From: Akkermansia sp.
GTDB lineage: Bacteria > Verrucomicrobiota > Verrucomicrobiia > Verrucomicrobiales > Akkermansiaceae
DNA length: 64,000 nt
Assembly (NCBI GenBank): GCA_022787425.1
Contig: JALFWB010000031.1
Span: forward strand, 124,001-188,000
Direction: 5' to 3'
The position numbers and the translations under genes were made by a program. The notes beneath the pieces were generated by a model that was given only the letters and a program-made list of their open reading frames with translations, did no database searches and had not been told where the DNA came from. Shown in pieces: positions 28,201-38,006 of this stretch. Within the stretch, counting starts at the first letter, position 1; the number at the start of each line of letters is the position of its first letter.

Positions 28201-29351
28201 TGGTCATGAACGACAGCCTCACCGGAACGGCCGACTGGCCGGAACATGTGCCGCCTGCGCTGCGCATCGGCGCGACACCGCAGGAGTGGGCCGCCCCACG
28301 CTGGCAGCTGCGCCATAGTTTCCGCACGGCACAACAGCTGGAACGTGTGCTGCGGCTGACGGACGAGGAACGTGAAGCCCTAGCCGCAGCAGGGGGGCGC
28401 ATCGCCGTGCGCATCACACCGCACTTCCTGAGCCTCATGCACCCGGAAGATCCGCTCGATCCTCTGCGACTGCAGGTCATCCCCCGCCGTGCCGAGCTGC
28501 ACACCTACCCGGAAGAGATGCCGGACCCCTGCGGCGAGGATGCGGACATGAAGGCCCCGGGGCTGGTACACCGTTACCCGGATCGCGTTTTGCTACTGGT
28601 GACAGATCGCTGTTCGAGCTACTGCCGCTACTGCACGCGATCTCGCTTGGTTTCCGGCTGCCGTGGGCGGCTTTTTGACGAAGAGGCTTGCCTAGACTAT
28701 CTGCGCCGCCATACGGAGGTACGGGATGTTCTCGTCTCCGGCGGAGACCCCCTGCTGCTGCCGGACGCACGGCTTGAGGCACTGCTGACACGGCTGCGGG
28801 CCATCCCCCATATCGAACTGCTGCGCGTGGGGACACGCGTCCCCATCATGCTGCCCATGCGCATTACCCCTGCCCTGTGCGCCATGCTGCGCCGCTTTGC
28901 TCCCCTCTTCATCTCCGTGCACTGCAACCACCCCCGCGAGCTCTGCCCTCAGGCTCAACAGGCCCTGGAGATGCTCGCCGACCACGGCCTACCCCTCGGC
29001 TGCCAAAGCGTGCTCCTGCGCGGAGTGAACGATGACCCTCAGACCATGCTGCACCTCTGCCACCGCCTCCTGCAGTGCCGTGTAAAACCCTACTACCTCT
29101 ACCAATGCGACCCCGTGCCCGGCACCCGCCACTTCCGCACGGATGTCCGCTGCGGTCTCGACATCATCCGCCACCTCCGTGGCTTCACCTCCGGTTACGC
29201 CGTTCCCCAATACGTTGTCGACGCCCCCGGCGGTGGTGGTAAGGTTCCCCTCAACCCGGACTACATCCTCGACCACACCCCCACCCACATCACCCTCCGC
29301 AACTACGCCGGCCACACCTACACCTACCCCTTCCCCCCACCCCGGGCATAG
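28200..29351 (+). CDS. KamA/lysine 2,3-aminomutase family radical SAM protein
   Basis: RCSSYCRYCTRSRL CxxxCxxC motif, VSGGDPLLLPD, GGGKVPLNPDY; start ATG overlaps preceding TAA (TAATG). Confidence 0.87.
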   Translation: MVMNDSLTGTADWPEHVPPALRIGATPQEWAAPRWQLRHSFRTAQQLERVLRLTDEEREALAAAGGRIAVRITPHFLSLMHPEDPLDPLRLQVIPRRAELHTYPEEMPDPCGEDADMKAPGLVHRYPDRVLLLVTDRCSSYCRYCTRSRLVSGCRGRLFDEEACLDYLRRHTEVRDVLVSGGDPLLLPDARLEALLTRLRAIPHIELLRVGTRVPIMLPMRITPALCAMLRRFAPLFISVHCNHPRELCPQAQQALEMLADHGLPLGCQSVLLRGVNDDPQTMLHLCHRLLQCRVKPYYLYQCDPVPGTRHFRTDVRCGLDIIRHLRGFTSGYAVPQYVVDAPGGGGKVPLNPDYILDHTPTHITLRNYAGHTYTYPFPPPRA

Positions 29352-29406
29352 CTCCGAGGGCATTCGGAAAAAGCATTTCCATGTAGCGCGGCCCCCTTGC
29401 GCATCG

Positions 29407-30282
29407 TTATGCGTGGGTGCGGCAGACTTGGGTGGGTTCCCTGCGAGGCAGAAGGGATTGAGCCAAGGAGGAGGCGAGTACCAGCACAACGCCCACCCAC
29501 TGCCAAGGGAGCATCTGTTCGCCGTAGACTGCCCAGCCCAAGGCTACGGCTGTGGCGGGTTCGATGTAAGAGAGTGCGCCGTATTGGATGGCCGGCAGGT
29601 GCTTCATGGCAAAGGCCACAAGCATGAGCACCAAGAAGCCCTGCAGAGCCCCGATGCTGAACAGGTAGGGCAGCCCCTCCGGCAACCCGGCGAAGGGAGC
29701 ATCCGCCGCCAGAACCGGCACAGCCAGTACGGCCACGCCGGCGGCGGACTGCCAAAAGGTACGCTCCGGCACATCGATGTGCTCCGGTATAAGGCGGTTA
29801 AGCAGAATATAAGCCCCGTAGAACACACCGGAGAGCAGCCCAAGCACCAAGCCCTGCGGGGACATCGCCAAGCTACCGCCGCCGCAGGATACCAGTGCAA
29901 TGCCGCAGGCAGCTATCAGCAACAGAGCCGTAGCACACAGACCGGGGCAGCGCCGCCGCACAACCGCCTCCCCAATGGAAGCGAAGATAGGACCGGTGGG
30001 CAGCAGCAAGGCCGCGACCCCCAGCGAGGTGCGCTCAATGGCCATGAAGTAGAAGAGAATGCACAGCGCAATACCCACGCCGGACAGCGCAGCCTGCGGG
30101 CAGAAACTGCGCCGATGCACAATGCCGCGCAGGGACAAAAAGGACACTAGCACCAGCCCGAGAGCAAAGCGTGCAAAAGCGCAGCCTTGGGCACTGCAGC
30201 CGGATTCCCGAACCAGTAGCCCCAAGCAGCCCATGAGCAGCGCGCCCGTGACGGCTGCCGCCAATGCCTTCACCTGCATCAT
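29407..30282 (-). CDS. EamA/DMT family transporter
   Basis: 10-TM EamA-like hydrophobic pattern, repeated EamA halves. Confidence 0.85.
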   Translation of the reverse strand: MMQVKALAAAVTGALLMGCLGLLVRESGCSAQGCAFARFALGLVLVSFLSLRGIVHRRSFCPQAALSGVGIALCILFYFMAIERTSLGVAALLLPTGPIFASIGEAVVRRRCPGLCATALLLIAACGIALVSCGGGSLAMSPQGLVLGLLSGVFYGAYILLNRLIPEHIDVPERTFWQSAAGVAVLAVPVLAADAPFAGLPEGLPYLFSIGALQGFLVLMLVAFAMKHLPAIQYGALSYIEPATAVALGWAVYGEQMLPWQWVGVVLVLASSLAQSLLPRREPTQVCRTHA

Positions 30283-30485
30283 TGTCGTTTTTCGTTTCTT
30301 CCGCTCGTAGCGGCGGGGCGCGTATTCTACCACCGCCCCCCCTATTCTGCAACCCTTTTTCCTGCTACCGAGGCAGAAAATGCCCCGCAGGCGCGAAATT
30401 AGCTTGCCATTCCGACTCATTGTGCTAGTATGGACGAAGCCGCCGTTGTATTGCGGGGCACTTCAGTTCCATTCACTCCAAAGAC

Positions 30486-33050
30486 ATGAAACTTCGTCAA
30501 ATCCTCTTTTCGGTTGCCTTGGCGGGGGGCTGTTTCAGCCTTTCTGCGGCAGATGTGCATCCCGGACAAAATTACCTGTGGTACGAGCAGCCCGCCGGCG
30601 TTGCCAAGACGGCTCTGCCTTGGGATGAGTCTCCCATCGATGCCCCCAACCTGCCCGGTAAGCGAGCAGGCAATACTTGGGAGTGCCAGACCCTCCCCGT
30701 GGGCAACGGACGCATCGGCGGCACCATCTACGGTGGGGACAAGCGCGACTGCGTGATCCTCAACGAGGTGAGCCTTTGGTCCGGCGGCCCGAACCTCCCC
30801 AACAACGGCACCAGCTATGCACACGGTCCCTTGGAGGGCAAGGATACTTTCGGCTCCTTCCAGCCTTTCGGCAGCCTGTTTGTGGATTATTCCATGAAGG
30901 GGCAGAGCAGCCATTATGAGCGCTCGCTGGACATCACCAAGGCCGTGGCAGAGGTAGAATTTGAGAATGGGGGAGTGAAGCATATGCGCGACCTCATCGC
31001 CGCCAAGGACTACGACGTGATGGTATACCGCGCTCGTGTTGACAAGGCCGGGGAGCTGAATGCCAAGATCGCCCTGTTGCCCTTCCATACGGTTGACTAT
31101 AGCGTGCAGGGCGGAAATACCATCATCATGCGCGGCACCTTGGCCAACGGTGAGGTGTTTGAGGGTCGCATTGCGGCGAAGCTCAAGGGTGGATCCGTGA
31201 AGGTGCAGGGAGCCCCCGGTAAGGTGGAAGTTACCTACCAGGGTAAGGGGGATGGCATGCAGCATCAGGTCCCCGTCAAGAGCGTCCCGTATTTCGAAGT
31301 GACCGGGGCCGAGGAGTGTGAAATCTATATTTCCTTGGCGACGGATTATAAGGAGGACTACAAGTCGGATTGGAAGGGAAAAGACCCTGCCGAGCTGAAC
31401 ACTAAGCTCCTCAAGAATGCCCTGTCTGCCGGCTATGCGACCATCCGCAAGAAGCACGAAGCCGCTTATGCAGAGCAGTTCAACCGACTTAAAATCAACC
31501 TCGGCAAGTCCGCCGTCTCCACCTCCCAAGCACCGACGGATAAGCGCATTGAGCAGTATCGCAAGACCGGAAAGGACCCGGAGTTAGAGTCTACCGTGTT
31601 CCAGTACGGCCGCTACATGCTCATCTCCGGCACGCGTCCCGGCTCCCTGCCGCTCACGCTGCAAGGCATTTGGAACAACAAGGTGCACCCTGCCTGGGCC
31701 TGCGATTATCACAACAACATCAACCTGCAGATGTGCTACTGGGGGGCAGAAGTCGGCAACCTCTCGGAGTGCCACACCACCTTCATTGACTACATCAAGG
31801 CCATGGAGGAGCCGCTGCACAAGATGACGCAGAAGCAGTTCGGGGAAAACATCCGCGGCTGGACGACCCGCATCTCCCAGAACCCCTGGGGCGGCGGTGG
31901 TTGGGTGAAGTGGAACCCGCCCGTCAATGCTTGGTACGCCCTGCATGTGTGGGACCACTACAATTTCTCACAAGATAAGGGTTACCTCAAGAAGACCGGT
32001 TACCCCATCCTCAAGACAATTTGCGAGTTCTGGGAGGATCACCTGAAGGAGGTGGGCGAGAACGGAGCGGGTCTTAAGTCCGATGGTAAGCCGCTCAGTG
32101 CCGATCAGTTCCCGGAGCTGCGCGACATCCGAGCCGGTTCACTTGTCTCACCCGAGGGCTGGAGTCACGAATGGGGCCCCGTTGAGGACGGATGCAAGCA
32201 TGACCAGCAGCTCATCTGGGAGCTCTTTGACAATACCGCCAAGGCTGCTGAAATCGTCGGCGATAAGGCCTATGCAGAGAAGCTCATCGGCTTGCGTGAC
32301 CGCCTTGTCGGCAACCGCATCGGCCGAGACGGCTACCTGCAGGAGTGGATCGTCGACCGCCCGAACATGATCGCCGGTCACCGCCACACCTCGCACCTCA
32401 TCGGTGTGTATCCCGGTACCTCCATCTCCATGGAGAAGACGCCGGAATTCTGCAAAGCTGCTGCCAAGAGCTTGGAGCTGCGCGGCATGGGCGGTGATAA
32501 CCGCCGCAGCTGGACATGGCCCTGGCGCACCGCCCTCTGGTCTCGCATGGGCAACACGGCCAAAGCCTATGAGATGGTGCAGGGCTATCTCAAGTATAAT
32601 ATGCTGGATAACCTCTTCGGCAATCACCCGCCCATGCAGTTGGATGGCACCTACGGCATCACGGGTGGTATGGCGGAGATGCTTATACAGAGCCACGCGG
32701 GTATCATCGAGTTGCTCCCGACCCTGCCCTCTGCTTGGGCCAACGGCGAGATTAAGGGTATTCGCGCCCGCGGTAACATCACTGTGGATATGAAGTGGCG
32801 CAACGGTCGCATCACCTCCTACCGCCTCACCACAACCTCTAAGCCCACCCCGGTGCAGGTTAAGGTGAACGGTGAGGTCAAGACTGTCACCCCGGAGGCG
32901 GTCACCGCCACCAAGACCTCCAAGCCGGGCAAGAAAAAAAAAGAAAAGGCAGCGAGCGGCTCTCTCGATAATAGCTCGCTGATCGGCTGGGGCTTGGGTG
33001 GCCTCTTGCTCTTGGTGTTCATCATCATCGGCAACCGCCGGAAGAGCTGA
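30486..33050 (+). CDS. glycoside hydrolase family 95 (alpha-L-fucosidase-type) protein with C-terminal TM anchor
   Basis: LPVGNGRIGGTIYGG, LNEVSLWSGGP, LQGIWNN...CDYHNNINLQMCYW, HRHTSHLIGVYPG motifs; C-terminus SLIGWGLGGLLLLVFIIIGNRRKS. Confidence 0.9.
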   Translation: MKLRQILFSVALAGGCFSLSAADVHPGQNYLWYEQPAGVAKTALPWDESPIDAPNLPGKRAGNTWECQTLPVGNGRIGGTIYGGDKRDCVILNEVSLWSGGPNLPNNGTSYAHGPLEGKDTFGSFQPFGSLFVDYSMKGQSSHYERSLDITKAVAEVEFENGGVKHMRDLIAAKDYDVMVYRARVDKAGELNAKIALLPFHTVDYSVQGGNTIIMRGTLANGEVFEGRIAAKLKGGSVKVQGAPGKVEVTYQGKGDGMQHQVPVKSVPYFEVTGAEECEIYISLATDYKEDYKSDWKGKDPAELNTKLLKNALSAGYATIRKKHEAAYAEQFNRLKINLGKSAVSTSQAPTDKRIEQYRKTGKDPELESTVFQYGRYMLISGTRPGSLPLTLQGIWNNKVHPAWACDYHNNINLQMCYWGAEVGNLSECHTTFIDYIKAMEEPLHKMTQKQFGENIRGWTTRISQNPWGGGGWVKWNPPVNAWYALHVWDHYNFSQDKGYLKKTGYPILKTICEFWEDHLKEVGENGAGLKSDGKPLSADQFPELRDIRAGSLVSPEGWSHEWGPVEDGCKHDQQLIWELFDNTAKAAEIVGDKAYAEKLIGLRDRLVGNRIGRDGYLQEWIVDRPNMIAGHRHTSHLIGVYPGTSISMEKTPEFCKAAAKSLELRGMGGDNRRSWTWPWRTALWSRMGNTAKAYEMVQGYLKYNMLDNLFGNHPPMQLDGTYGITGGMAEMLIQSHAGIIELLPTLPSAWANGEIKGIRARGNITVDMKWRNGRITSYRLTTTSKPTPVQVKVNGEVKTVTPEAVTATKTSKPGKKKKEKAASGSLDNSSLIGWGLGGLLLLVFIIIGNRRKS

Positions 33051-33070
33051 TATATTCCCCCATTTCATCG

Positions 33071-33107
33071 GGCCTGCCGCTGCGTTTCCAGCACGGCAGG
33101 CCTTTTT
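33071..33107 (+). terminator. intrinsic terminator after GH95 gene
   Basis: GGCCTGCCG...CGGCAGGCC followed by TTTTT. Confidence 0.82.
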
Positions 33108-33176
33108 AGTTATACAAGTATCACCGGAGAAAGACAGGAGAGTCCGGGGGCTTCCTTAAAAGGTGGGTTAACCGCC

Positions 33177-33956
33177 TCAGAGGTGAGGGACAGCGGCGAG
33201 GAGAGTACAGGTATATTCGGCTTGAGGATGGTGGAAAACAGCATCGGCCGTGCCGTATTCCACCAAGCGGCCTCGTCGCATAACGGCAATGGAGTCCGCC
33301 ATGTAATGAACAACCGAGAGGTCGTGGGAAATGAAGATCATGGTAAGTCCCAGATCGCGCCGCAGGTCCATGAGAAGGTTGAGGATCTGGCCTTGGATCG
33401 AAACATCGAGAGCCGAAACCGGCTCATCGGCCAATAGAAGGGCCGGTCGGGGCGCAATGGCTCGTGCAATGGCGATGCGCTGCCGTTGACCGCCGGAAAA
33501 CTCGTGCGGGTATTTATACATGTGCTCCGGGGCCAAGCCAACACGCTCCATCAAAGCAGCGACAGCATCTGCACGTTCGCGGCGTGGTATGGGAGCACGC
33601 CGGGTAAGGGCCTCCAGCAGGGTGCTGAAGATACTGAAGCGGGGATTGAGAGAGGCGTAGGGATCCTGAAACACCATCTGGAACTCCAAACGCTGCCGCC
33701 GCACCTCGGATGCCGACAGGACAGATAGATCGCGACCATCTAAAACAATGCGCCCGGAAGTGAGGGGCTGAAGTTGCATAATGGCCCGTGAAAGGGTCGA
33801 TTTCCCGCAGCCGGACTCCCCGACCAGCCCCAGAATCTCACCCTTCTGCACGGAGAAGGACACGCCGTCCACAGCCTTAATAAGCTGCCCCGTGGCCCCC
33901 CAAGTGGTCCTCACGGGAAAATGAACGCAGGCATTCTCGACCTCCAGGTATGCCAT
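33177..33956 (-). CDS. peptide ABC transporter ATP-binding protein (OppF/DppF type), orphan
   Basis: GESGCGKST, FSGGQRQRIAIARA, LLADEPVSALD motifs. Confidence 0.92.
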   Translation of the reverse strand: MAYLEVENACVHFPVRTTWGATGQLIKAVDGVSFSVQKGEILGLVGESGCGKSTLSRAIMQLQPLTSGRIVLDGRDLSVLSASEVRRQRLEFQMVFQDPYASLNPRFSIFSTLLEALTRRAPIPRRERADAVAALMERVGLAPEHMYKYPHEFSGGQRQRIAIARAIAPRPALLLADEPVSALDVSIQGQILNLLMDLRRDLGLTMIFISHDLSVVHYMADSIAVMRRGRLVEYGTADAVFHHPQAEYTCTLLAAVPHL

Positions 33957-33963
33957 AGACGGC

Positions 33964-34446
33964 TCAACGGAAGCCCTTGTTAAAACGGGAGACCTCACGG
34001 CGCGCTTCGAGCATCTCCGCCCGCGCCTTCAGATCATAGCGGCGGTCTTGGTGGGTTTTACCGCGGCCCAAGCCTAACTCTGCCTTCACCTTACCGTTGC
34101 GCCAATACAGGCGCAGCAGAGGGAGCGCCAAGCCACGCTCGGCCGTCTGAACCTCCAGCTTCAGGATCTCCTTTTTGTGCATGAGCAGGCGGCGCGGACG
34201 CTTGGCCTCATGCTGAAACCACTTACCGGCCGTCTCCCAGGGTTGTACATCACATCCGTACAGGAAGAGCTGCCCCTTCTCCACGCGGGCAAAGGAATCC
34301 GATACATTGACGCGCCCCTCACGGATGGACTTAACCTCCGTGCCGCGCAGTTCAATGCCGCACTCGTGCCGGCTCAGGATTTCATAGTCCCGACCGGCTT
34401 TTTTGTTGCTGGCAATCAGGTTGCCGAGTGCTTGTTTCTTTGCCAT
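33964..34446 (-). CDS. smpB: SsrA-binding protein
   Basis: NKKAGRDYEIL...GIELRGTEVKSIREGRVNVSDSFA, GRGKTHQDRR motifs. Confidence 0.95.
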   Translation of the reverse strand: MAKKQALGNLIASNKKAGRDYEILSRHECGIELRGTEVKSIREGRVNVSDSFARVEKGQLFLYGCDVQPWETAGKWFQHEAKRPRRLLMHKKEILKLEVQTAERGLALPLLRLYWRNGKVKAELGLGRGKTHQDRRYDLKARAEMLEARREVSRFNKGFR

Positions 34447-34520
34447 GGCTTGGAATGGAAAGCGGCCCAAGCTCGGGGAGTGGGCCGCGCGGATGAGGGA
34501 TTAAACGCACCCGTGAGGCC

Positions 34521-34832
34521 TCAGATGTTGGCCTTCACGGTCAGAATATCCGGCTCCATGTCGGGCGCAGGAGCGGAAGGAGTCTCCCGCAGCACGGCAG
34601 AGTCATCCGCAGCGGCGGCTGCCGCCCGTTCCTCCTCCGTCATCTCGTGCCATACCAGCTTGCCTTCCACGATTTCCGTCAGCGCAATGTCGCCGCTGCC
34701 CATATCCGGCGTCGTCGGTACATAGGGGTCCGCACCGTGGTTGATCTGCTGCACTCGCTTGGAAACGATGTTGACCAGCAGTTGATTGTCGCCTACGATG
34801 GCCGCTGCTTTCTCGATAAGTTCAACTTTCAT
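34521..34832 (-). CDS. rpoZ: DNA-directed RNA polymerase omega subunit
   Basis: NQLLVNIVSKRVQQIN...ALTEIVEGKLVW. Confidence 0.8.
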   Translation of the reverse strand: MKVELIEKAAAIVGDNQLLVNIVSKRVQQINHGADPYVPTTPDMGSGDIALTEIVEGKLVWHEMTEEERAAAAAADDSAVLRETPSAPAPDMEPDILTVKANI

Positions 34833-34959
34833 GAGAGGAAAATGGGGTTCCGCTGCTCGCGGTCGGTCATTCTAGCGCATTTTTCGTCACTTAGCAAGCC
34901 CATATTCATGTCATGCGCGTAAAAATACTTCTCGAGTGTCCATGCAACGGGCTTTGGTG

Positions 34960-34988
34960 TTGCCAAGGCGGCCTCCGTATGCTAAAAT
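34960..34988 (+). promoter_or_regulatory. rph promoter TTGCCA-N17-TAAAAT, 6 nt from ATG
   Basis: Direct reading. Confidence 0.65.
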
Positions 34989-34994
34989 GCGGGC

Positions 34995-35777
34995 ATGCAA
35001 CGACATGACAAGCGGGCGTGCGATGAGATACGCCCCCTCGAGTTTATCCTCAACGTGGCACCCCACGCCACGGCGTCCGTTCTCTCCTGTTTCGGCAACA
35101 CCCGGGTTATCTGCGCCGTAACAATTGAGGAGGATGTACCGCGTTGGATGAAGATACAGCACCGCACCGGCGGTTGGCTGACGGCGGAGTACTCCATGCT
35201 GCCTTATTCCACCCTTGATCGCAAGAAGCGCGATGTGTCTGCCGGCAAGCAGGACGGACGCTCCGTTGAGATCCAGCGGCTCATCGGCCGCTCGCTCCGC
35301 GCCGTCATGGACTTGGAGGCCCTCGGAGCACGAACCGTGTGGGTTGACTGCGATGTGTTGCAGGCAGACGGCGGCACGCGCACGGCCTCCATCACCGGTG
35401 CCGCTGTGGCTTTGGCCATTGCCCTCAACCGTTTGGTGGCCCGCGGAGATATTCCGACCAACCCGATGCGCAAGCTCGTTTCCGCTGTGTCGGTGGGCAA
35501 GCTGGAGGGTACGCCGCTGCTGGATTTGTGCTATGTGGAGGACAGTGAGGCAGAGGTGGACATGAACGTGGTCATGACCGAAAGCGGCGAGTATGTAGAG
35601 GTACAGGGCAGCGGGGAGGAAGCGGTCTTTACCGCTGAGGAGATGGCGCAGATGCTCACTCTGGCTTCCTGCGGCGTCAAGCGAATTACGGAGGCACAGA
35701 AGGAGGCTATCTCTCGCGCAGACCGAGCCGAACCGGCGGATTTTGCGGCCCTGCGGGACTTCTTCAACGCACGATGA
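34995..35777 (+). CDS. rph: ribonuclease PH
   Basis: GNTRVICAVTIEEDVPRW, AEYSMLPYST, RSLRAVMDLEALGARTVWVDCDVLQADGGTRTASI. Confidence 0.95.
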   Translation: MQRHDKRACDEIRPLEFILNVAPHATASVLSCFGNTRVICAVTIEEDVPRWMKIQHRTGGWLTAEYSMLPYSTLDRKKRDVSAGKQDGRSVEIQRLIGRSLRAVMDLEALGARTVWVDCDVLQADGGTRTASITGAAVALAIALNRLVARGDIPTNPMRKLVSAVSVGKLEGTPLLDLCYVEDSEAEVDMNVVMTESGEYVEVQGSGEEAVFTAEEMAQMLTLASCGVKRITEAQKEAISRADRAEPADFAALRDFFNAR

Positions 35778-35844
35778 CAGCCAACCGGGGTGGTCTGCCG
35801 GGCTGCGAAGGGTGTCATCCTTGCCGCCGGAGCCGCTTTTAGCC

Positions 35845-35873
35845 TTGCAGTGCCGCCCCGTTTACGATACTAT
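35845..35873 (+). promoter_or_regulatory. dnaX promoter TTGCAG-N17-TACTAT, 6 nt from GTG
   Basis: Direct reading. Confidence 0.6.
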
Positions 35874-35879
35874 AAGAGC

Positions 35880-37688
35880 GTGAGTTACCAGGTTTTCGCA
35901 AGAAAATATCGTCCGCGCACCTTCCGCGATGTGTTGGGTCAGGATCATGTGGTCAGGACCCTCTGCAACGCTATCGAGCAGAAACGTCTGGCGCATGCCT
36001 ACTTGTTTGTCGGCCCTCGCGGCACCGGCAAGACCTCCACGGCGCGCATTTTTGCCAAGGCCCTCAACTGCACCGGCGGGCCCAAGGTGGATTTTGACCC
36101 GGATGAGGATGTGTGCCTGGAGATTGCGGAGGGGCGCAGTCTGGATGTGCTCGAGATCGACGGTGCCTCCAACCGCGGCATTGATAACATACGTGACCTG
36201 CGGGACAACGTACAATTTGCCCCGACTCGCGGTCACTACCGCATCATCTACATTGATGAGGTGCACATGCTCACGAAGGAGTCCTTCAATGCGCTCCTCA
36301 AGACGCTGGAAGAACCACCGGCGCACGTGATGTTTATTTTTGCGACAACGGAGCCGCACAAAATTTTGCCGACCATCCTGTCGCGCTGCCAGCGCTTTGA
36401 CCTCCGACCCATCCCGAGTCCCATCATCGCGCGGCACTTGGTGAATATCGCTGCCAATGAGGGGGTGACACTCAGCGAAGAGGCGGCTTTTGCCATTGCA
36501 CGGGTGGCCGATGGCGGAATGCGTGATGCACAGTCCATGCTGGATCAGCTTGTATCTTTCTGCGGTAATTCGATCAGCGAGCAGAATGTTAATGATATTT
36601 TCGGCGTAACGGGGCGAGAGACCGTGGCAAAAGCCTTGGCCTACCTCCTCGGTCGTCAGTTGCCGAGCCTGTTGCACCTGGTACATGAGCTGGCCGAGGC
36701 CGGACGGGACATGGGGCAGTTGCTCTCGGAGCTGATGGGGGCCGTTCGCGAGCTGCTGGTGGCTAAGGTAGCCCCGCAGGAGTCCCACGCAAGCATGCCG
36801 GAAACATGGCGAGCGACCTTGGAGGAGTTGATGCAGCGCACCCCATCGGATAAATTGATCCGGCTGATGGAGGTGCTCTCCTCTGCTGAGGAGCAGATGC
36901 GCTGGAGCTCCAACAAGCGTTTGCATTTGGAGATGGGCCTCATTCGCGGGGTACATTCCTTGGCGGAGGCGAATATCAGCGATATTATCCGCGCCCTGAA
37001 CGGTGCCCCCCTGCCGGAGACGCCCATTGCGACCACGGTTTTGCCGGAGGTGGTGATGCCTACGTCCACTGTGCCCTCGCCTGCTCAGACCCCGGCGCCG
37101 GTAACACCTCCTTCCCCGGTCACGGAGCCAACGCCCTCACCGGAGCCGGAGGCGACTCCTGCAGCATATCGGGAAGCGGAAACCGCTCCCGTTCCGGAAC
37201 CAATCCCGCCTGCGCCCGCCTTTCAGCCTGCCCCCGGGGAGCCGGCATTCTCTGCCGAAAGCTGGCAGAAGATCCTGCAGACTGCCGAGGAGCGCCACCC
37301 AATGTGCATACGTGCTTTGGGCAATACTCTCTTTCTTGCAGCCGAGGGTAATTTATTGACCGTGGCTGTACACCCTGAGGACACCGCGACACGCGACCAT
37401 CTGTACGATACAGAGACGCAGGAGTACCTGAACGAGGCCGCTCGCGAGCTCTTCGAGTCCGATATTCGTCTGAATGTGGTGACGGATATTTCCGTACCTC
37501 CGCCTCCCGTTCCCGAGCCGGAGGTGCCGGAGCCCGCGCCCGCACCCAAGCCTACGCCTAGTCCCCGGGCACAGCAGGCGGAGGAGACGACTCCGGTTTC
37601 TCACCAACCGTCGAATGAGGAGTTCTATCAAGACCCACTCATCGAGGAGGCTCTCCGAATTTTCCACGCAAAAATTGTTAAACAATAA
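35880..37688 (+). CDS. dnaX: DNA polymerase III subunit gamma/tau (GTG start)
   Basis: YQVFARKYRPRTFRDVLGQDHVVRTL, GPRGTGKTSTARI, DEVHMLTKESFNALLKTLEEPP. Confidence 0.93.
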   Translation: MSYQVFARKYRPRTFRDVLGQDHVVRTLCNAIEQKRLAHAYLFVGPRGTGKTSTARIFAKALNCTGGPKVDFDPDEDVCLEIAEGRSLDVLEIDGASNRGIDNIRDLRDNVQFAPTRGHYRIIYIDEVHMLTKESFNALLKTLEEPPAHVMFIFATTEPHKILPTILSRCQRFDLRPIPSPIIARHLVNIAANEGVTLSEEAAFAIARVADGGMRDAQSMLDQLVSFCGNSISEQNVNDIFGVTGRETVAKALAYLLGRQLPSLLHLVHELAEAGRDMGQLLSELMGAVRELLVAKVAPQESHASMPETWRATLEELMQRTPSDKLIRLMEVLSSAEEQMRWSSNKRLHLEMGLIRGVHSLAEANISDIIRALNGAPLPETPIATTVLPEVVMPTSTVPSPAQTPAPVTPPSPVTEPTPSPEPEATPAAYREAETAPVPEPIPPAPAFQPAPGEPAFSAESWQKILQTAEERHPMCIRALGNTLFLAAEGNLLTVAVHPEDTATRDHLYDTETQEYLNEAARELFESDIRLNVVTDISVPPPPVPEPEVPEPAPAPKPTPSPRAQQAEETTPVSHQPSNEEFYQDPLIEEALRIFHAKIVKQ

Positions 37689-37694
37689 CTTGTT

Positions 37695-37997
37695 ATGAAC
37701 TTACAGAAACTCATGAAGCAGGCGCAGGCCATGCAGGCCGGCATGGCTAATGCCCAGGCAAAACTGGCGGAAAAAGAGTACACTGCGGAGGCCGGCGGCG
37801 GCAAGGTTACCGCTACTGCCACCGGTGACGGAATGATCAAGGCTGTCAAGATCGATCCCTCTGTCATTGACCCCGATGATGCAGATTTCCTGCAGGAGCT
37901 CGTCCTCAAGGCCGTGCAGGATGCCCTCACCGGGGCTAAAAAAATGGCGGAGAACGAGATGGCTAAGATCACCAAAGGCTTCGGCTTCCCCATGTAA
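37695..37997 (+). CDS. YbaB/EbfC family nucleoid-associated protein
   Basis: MNLQKLMKQAQAMQ...AGGGKVTATATGDG...VKIDPSVIDPDDADFLQELVLKAVQDA. Confidence 0.92.
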   Translation: MNLQKLMKQAQAMQAGMANAQAKLAEKEYTAEAGGGKVTATATGDGMIKAVKIDPSVIDPDDADFLQELVLKAVQDALTGAKKMAENEMAKITKGFGFPM

Positions 37998-38006
37998 GCT
38001 CGGCTC

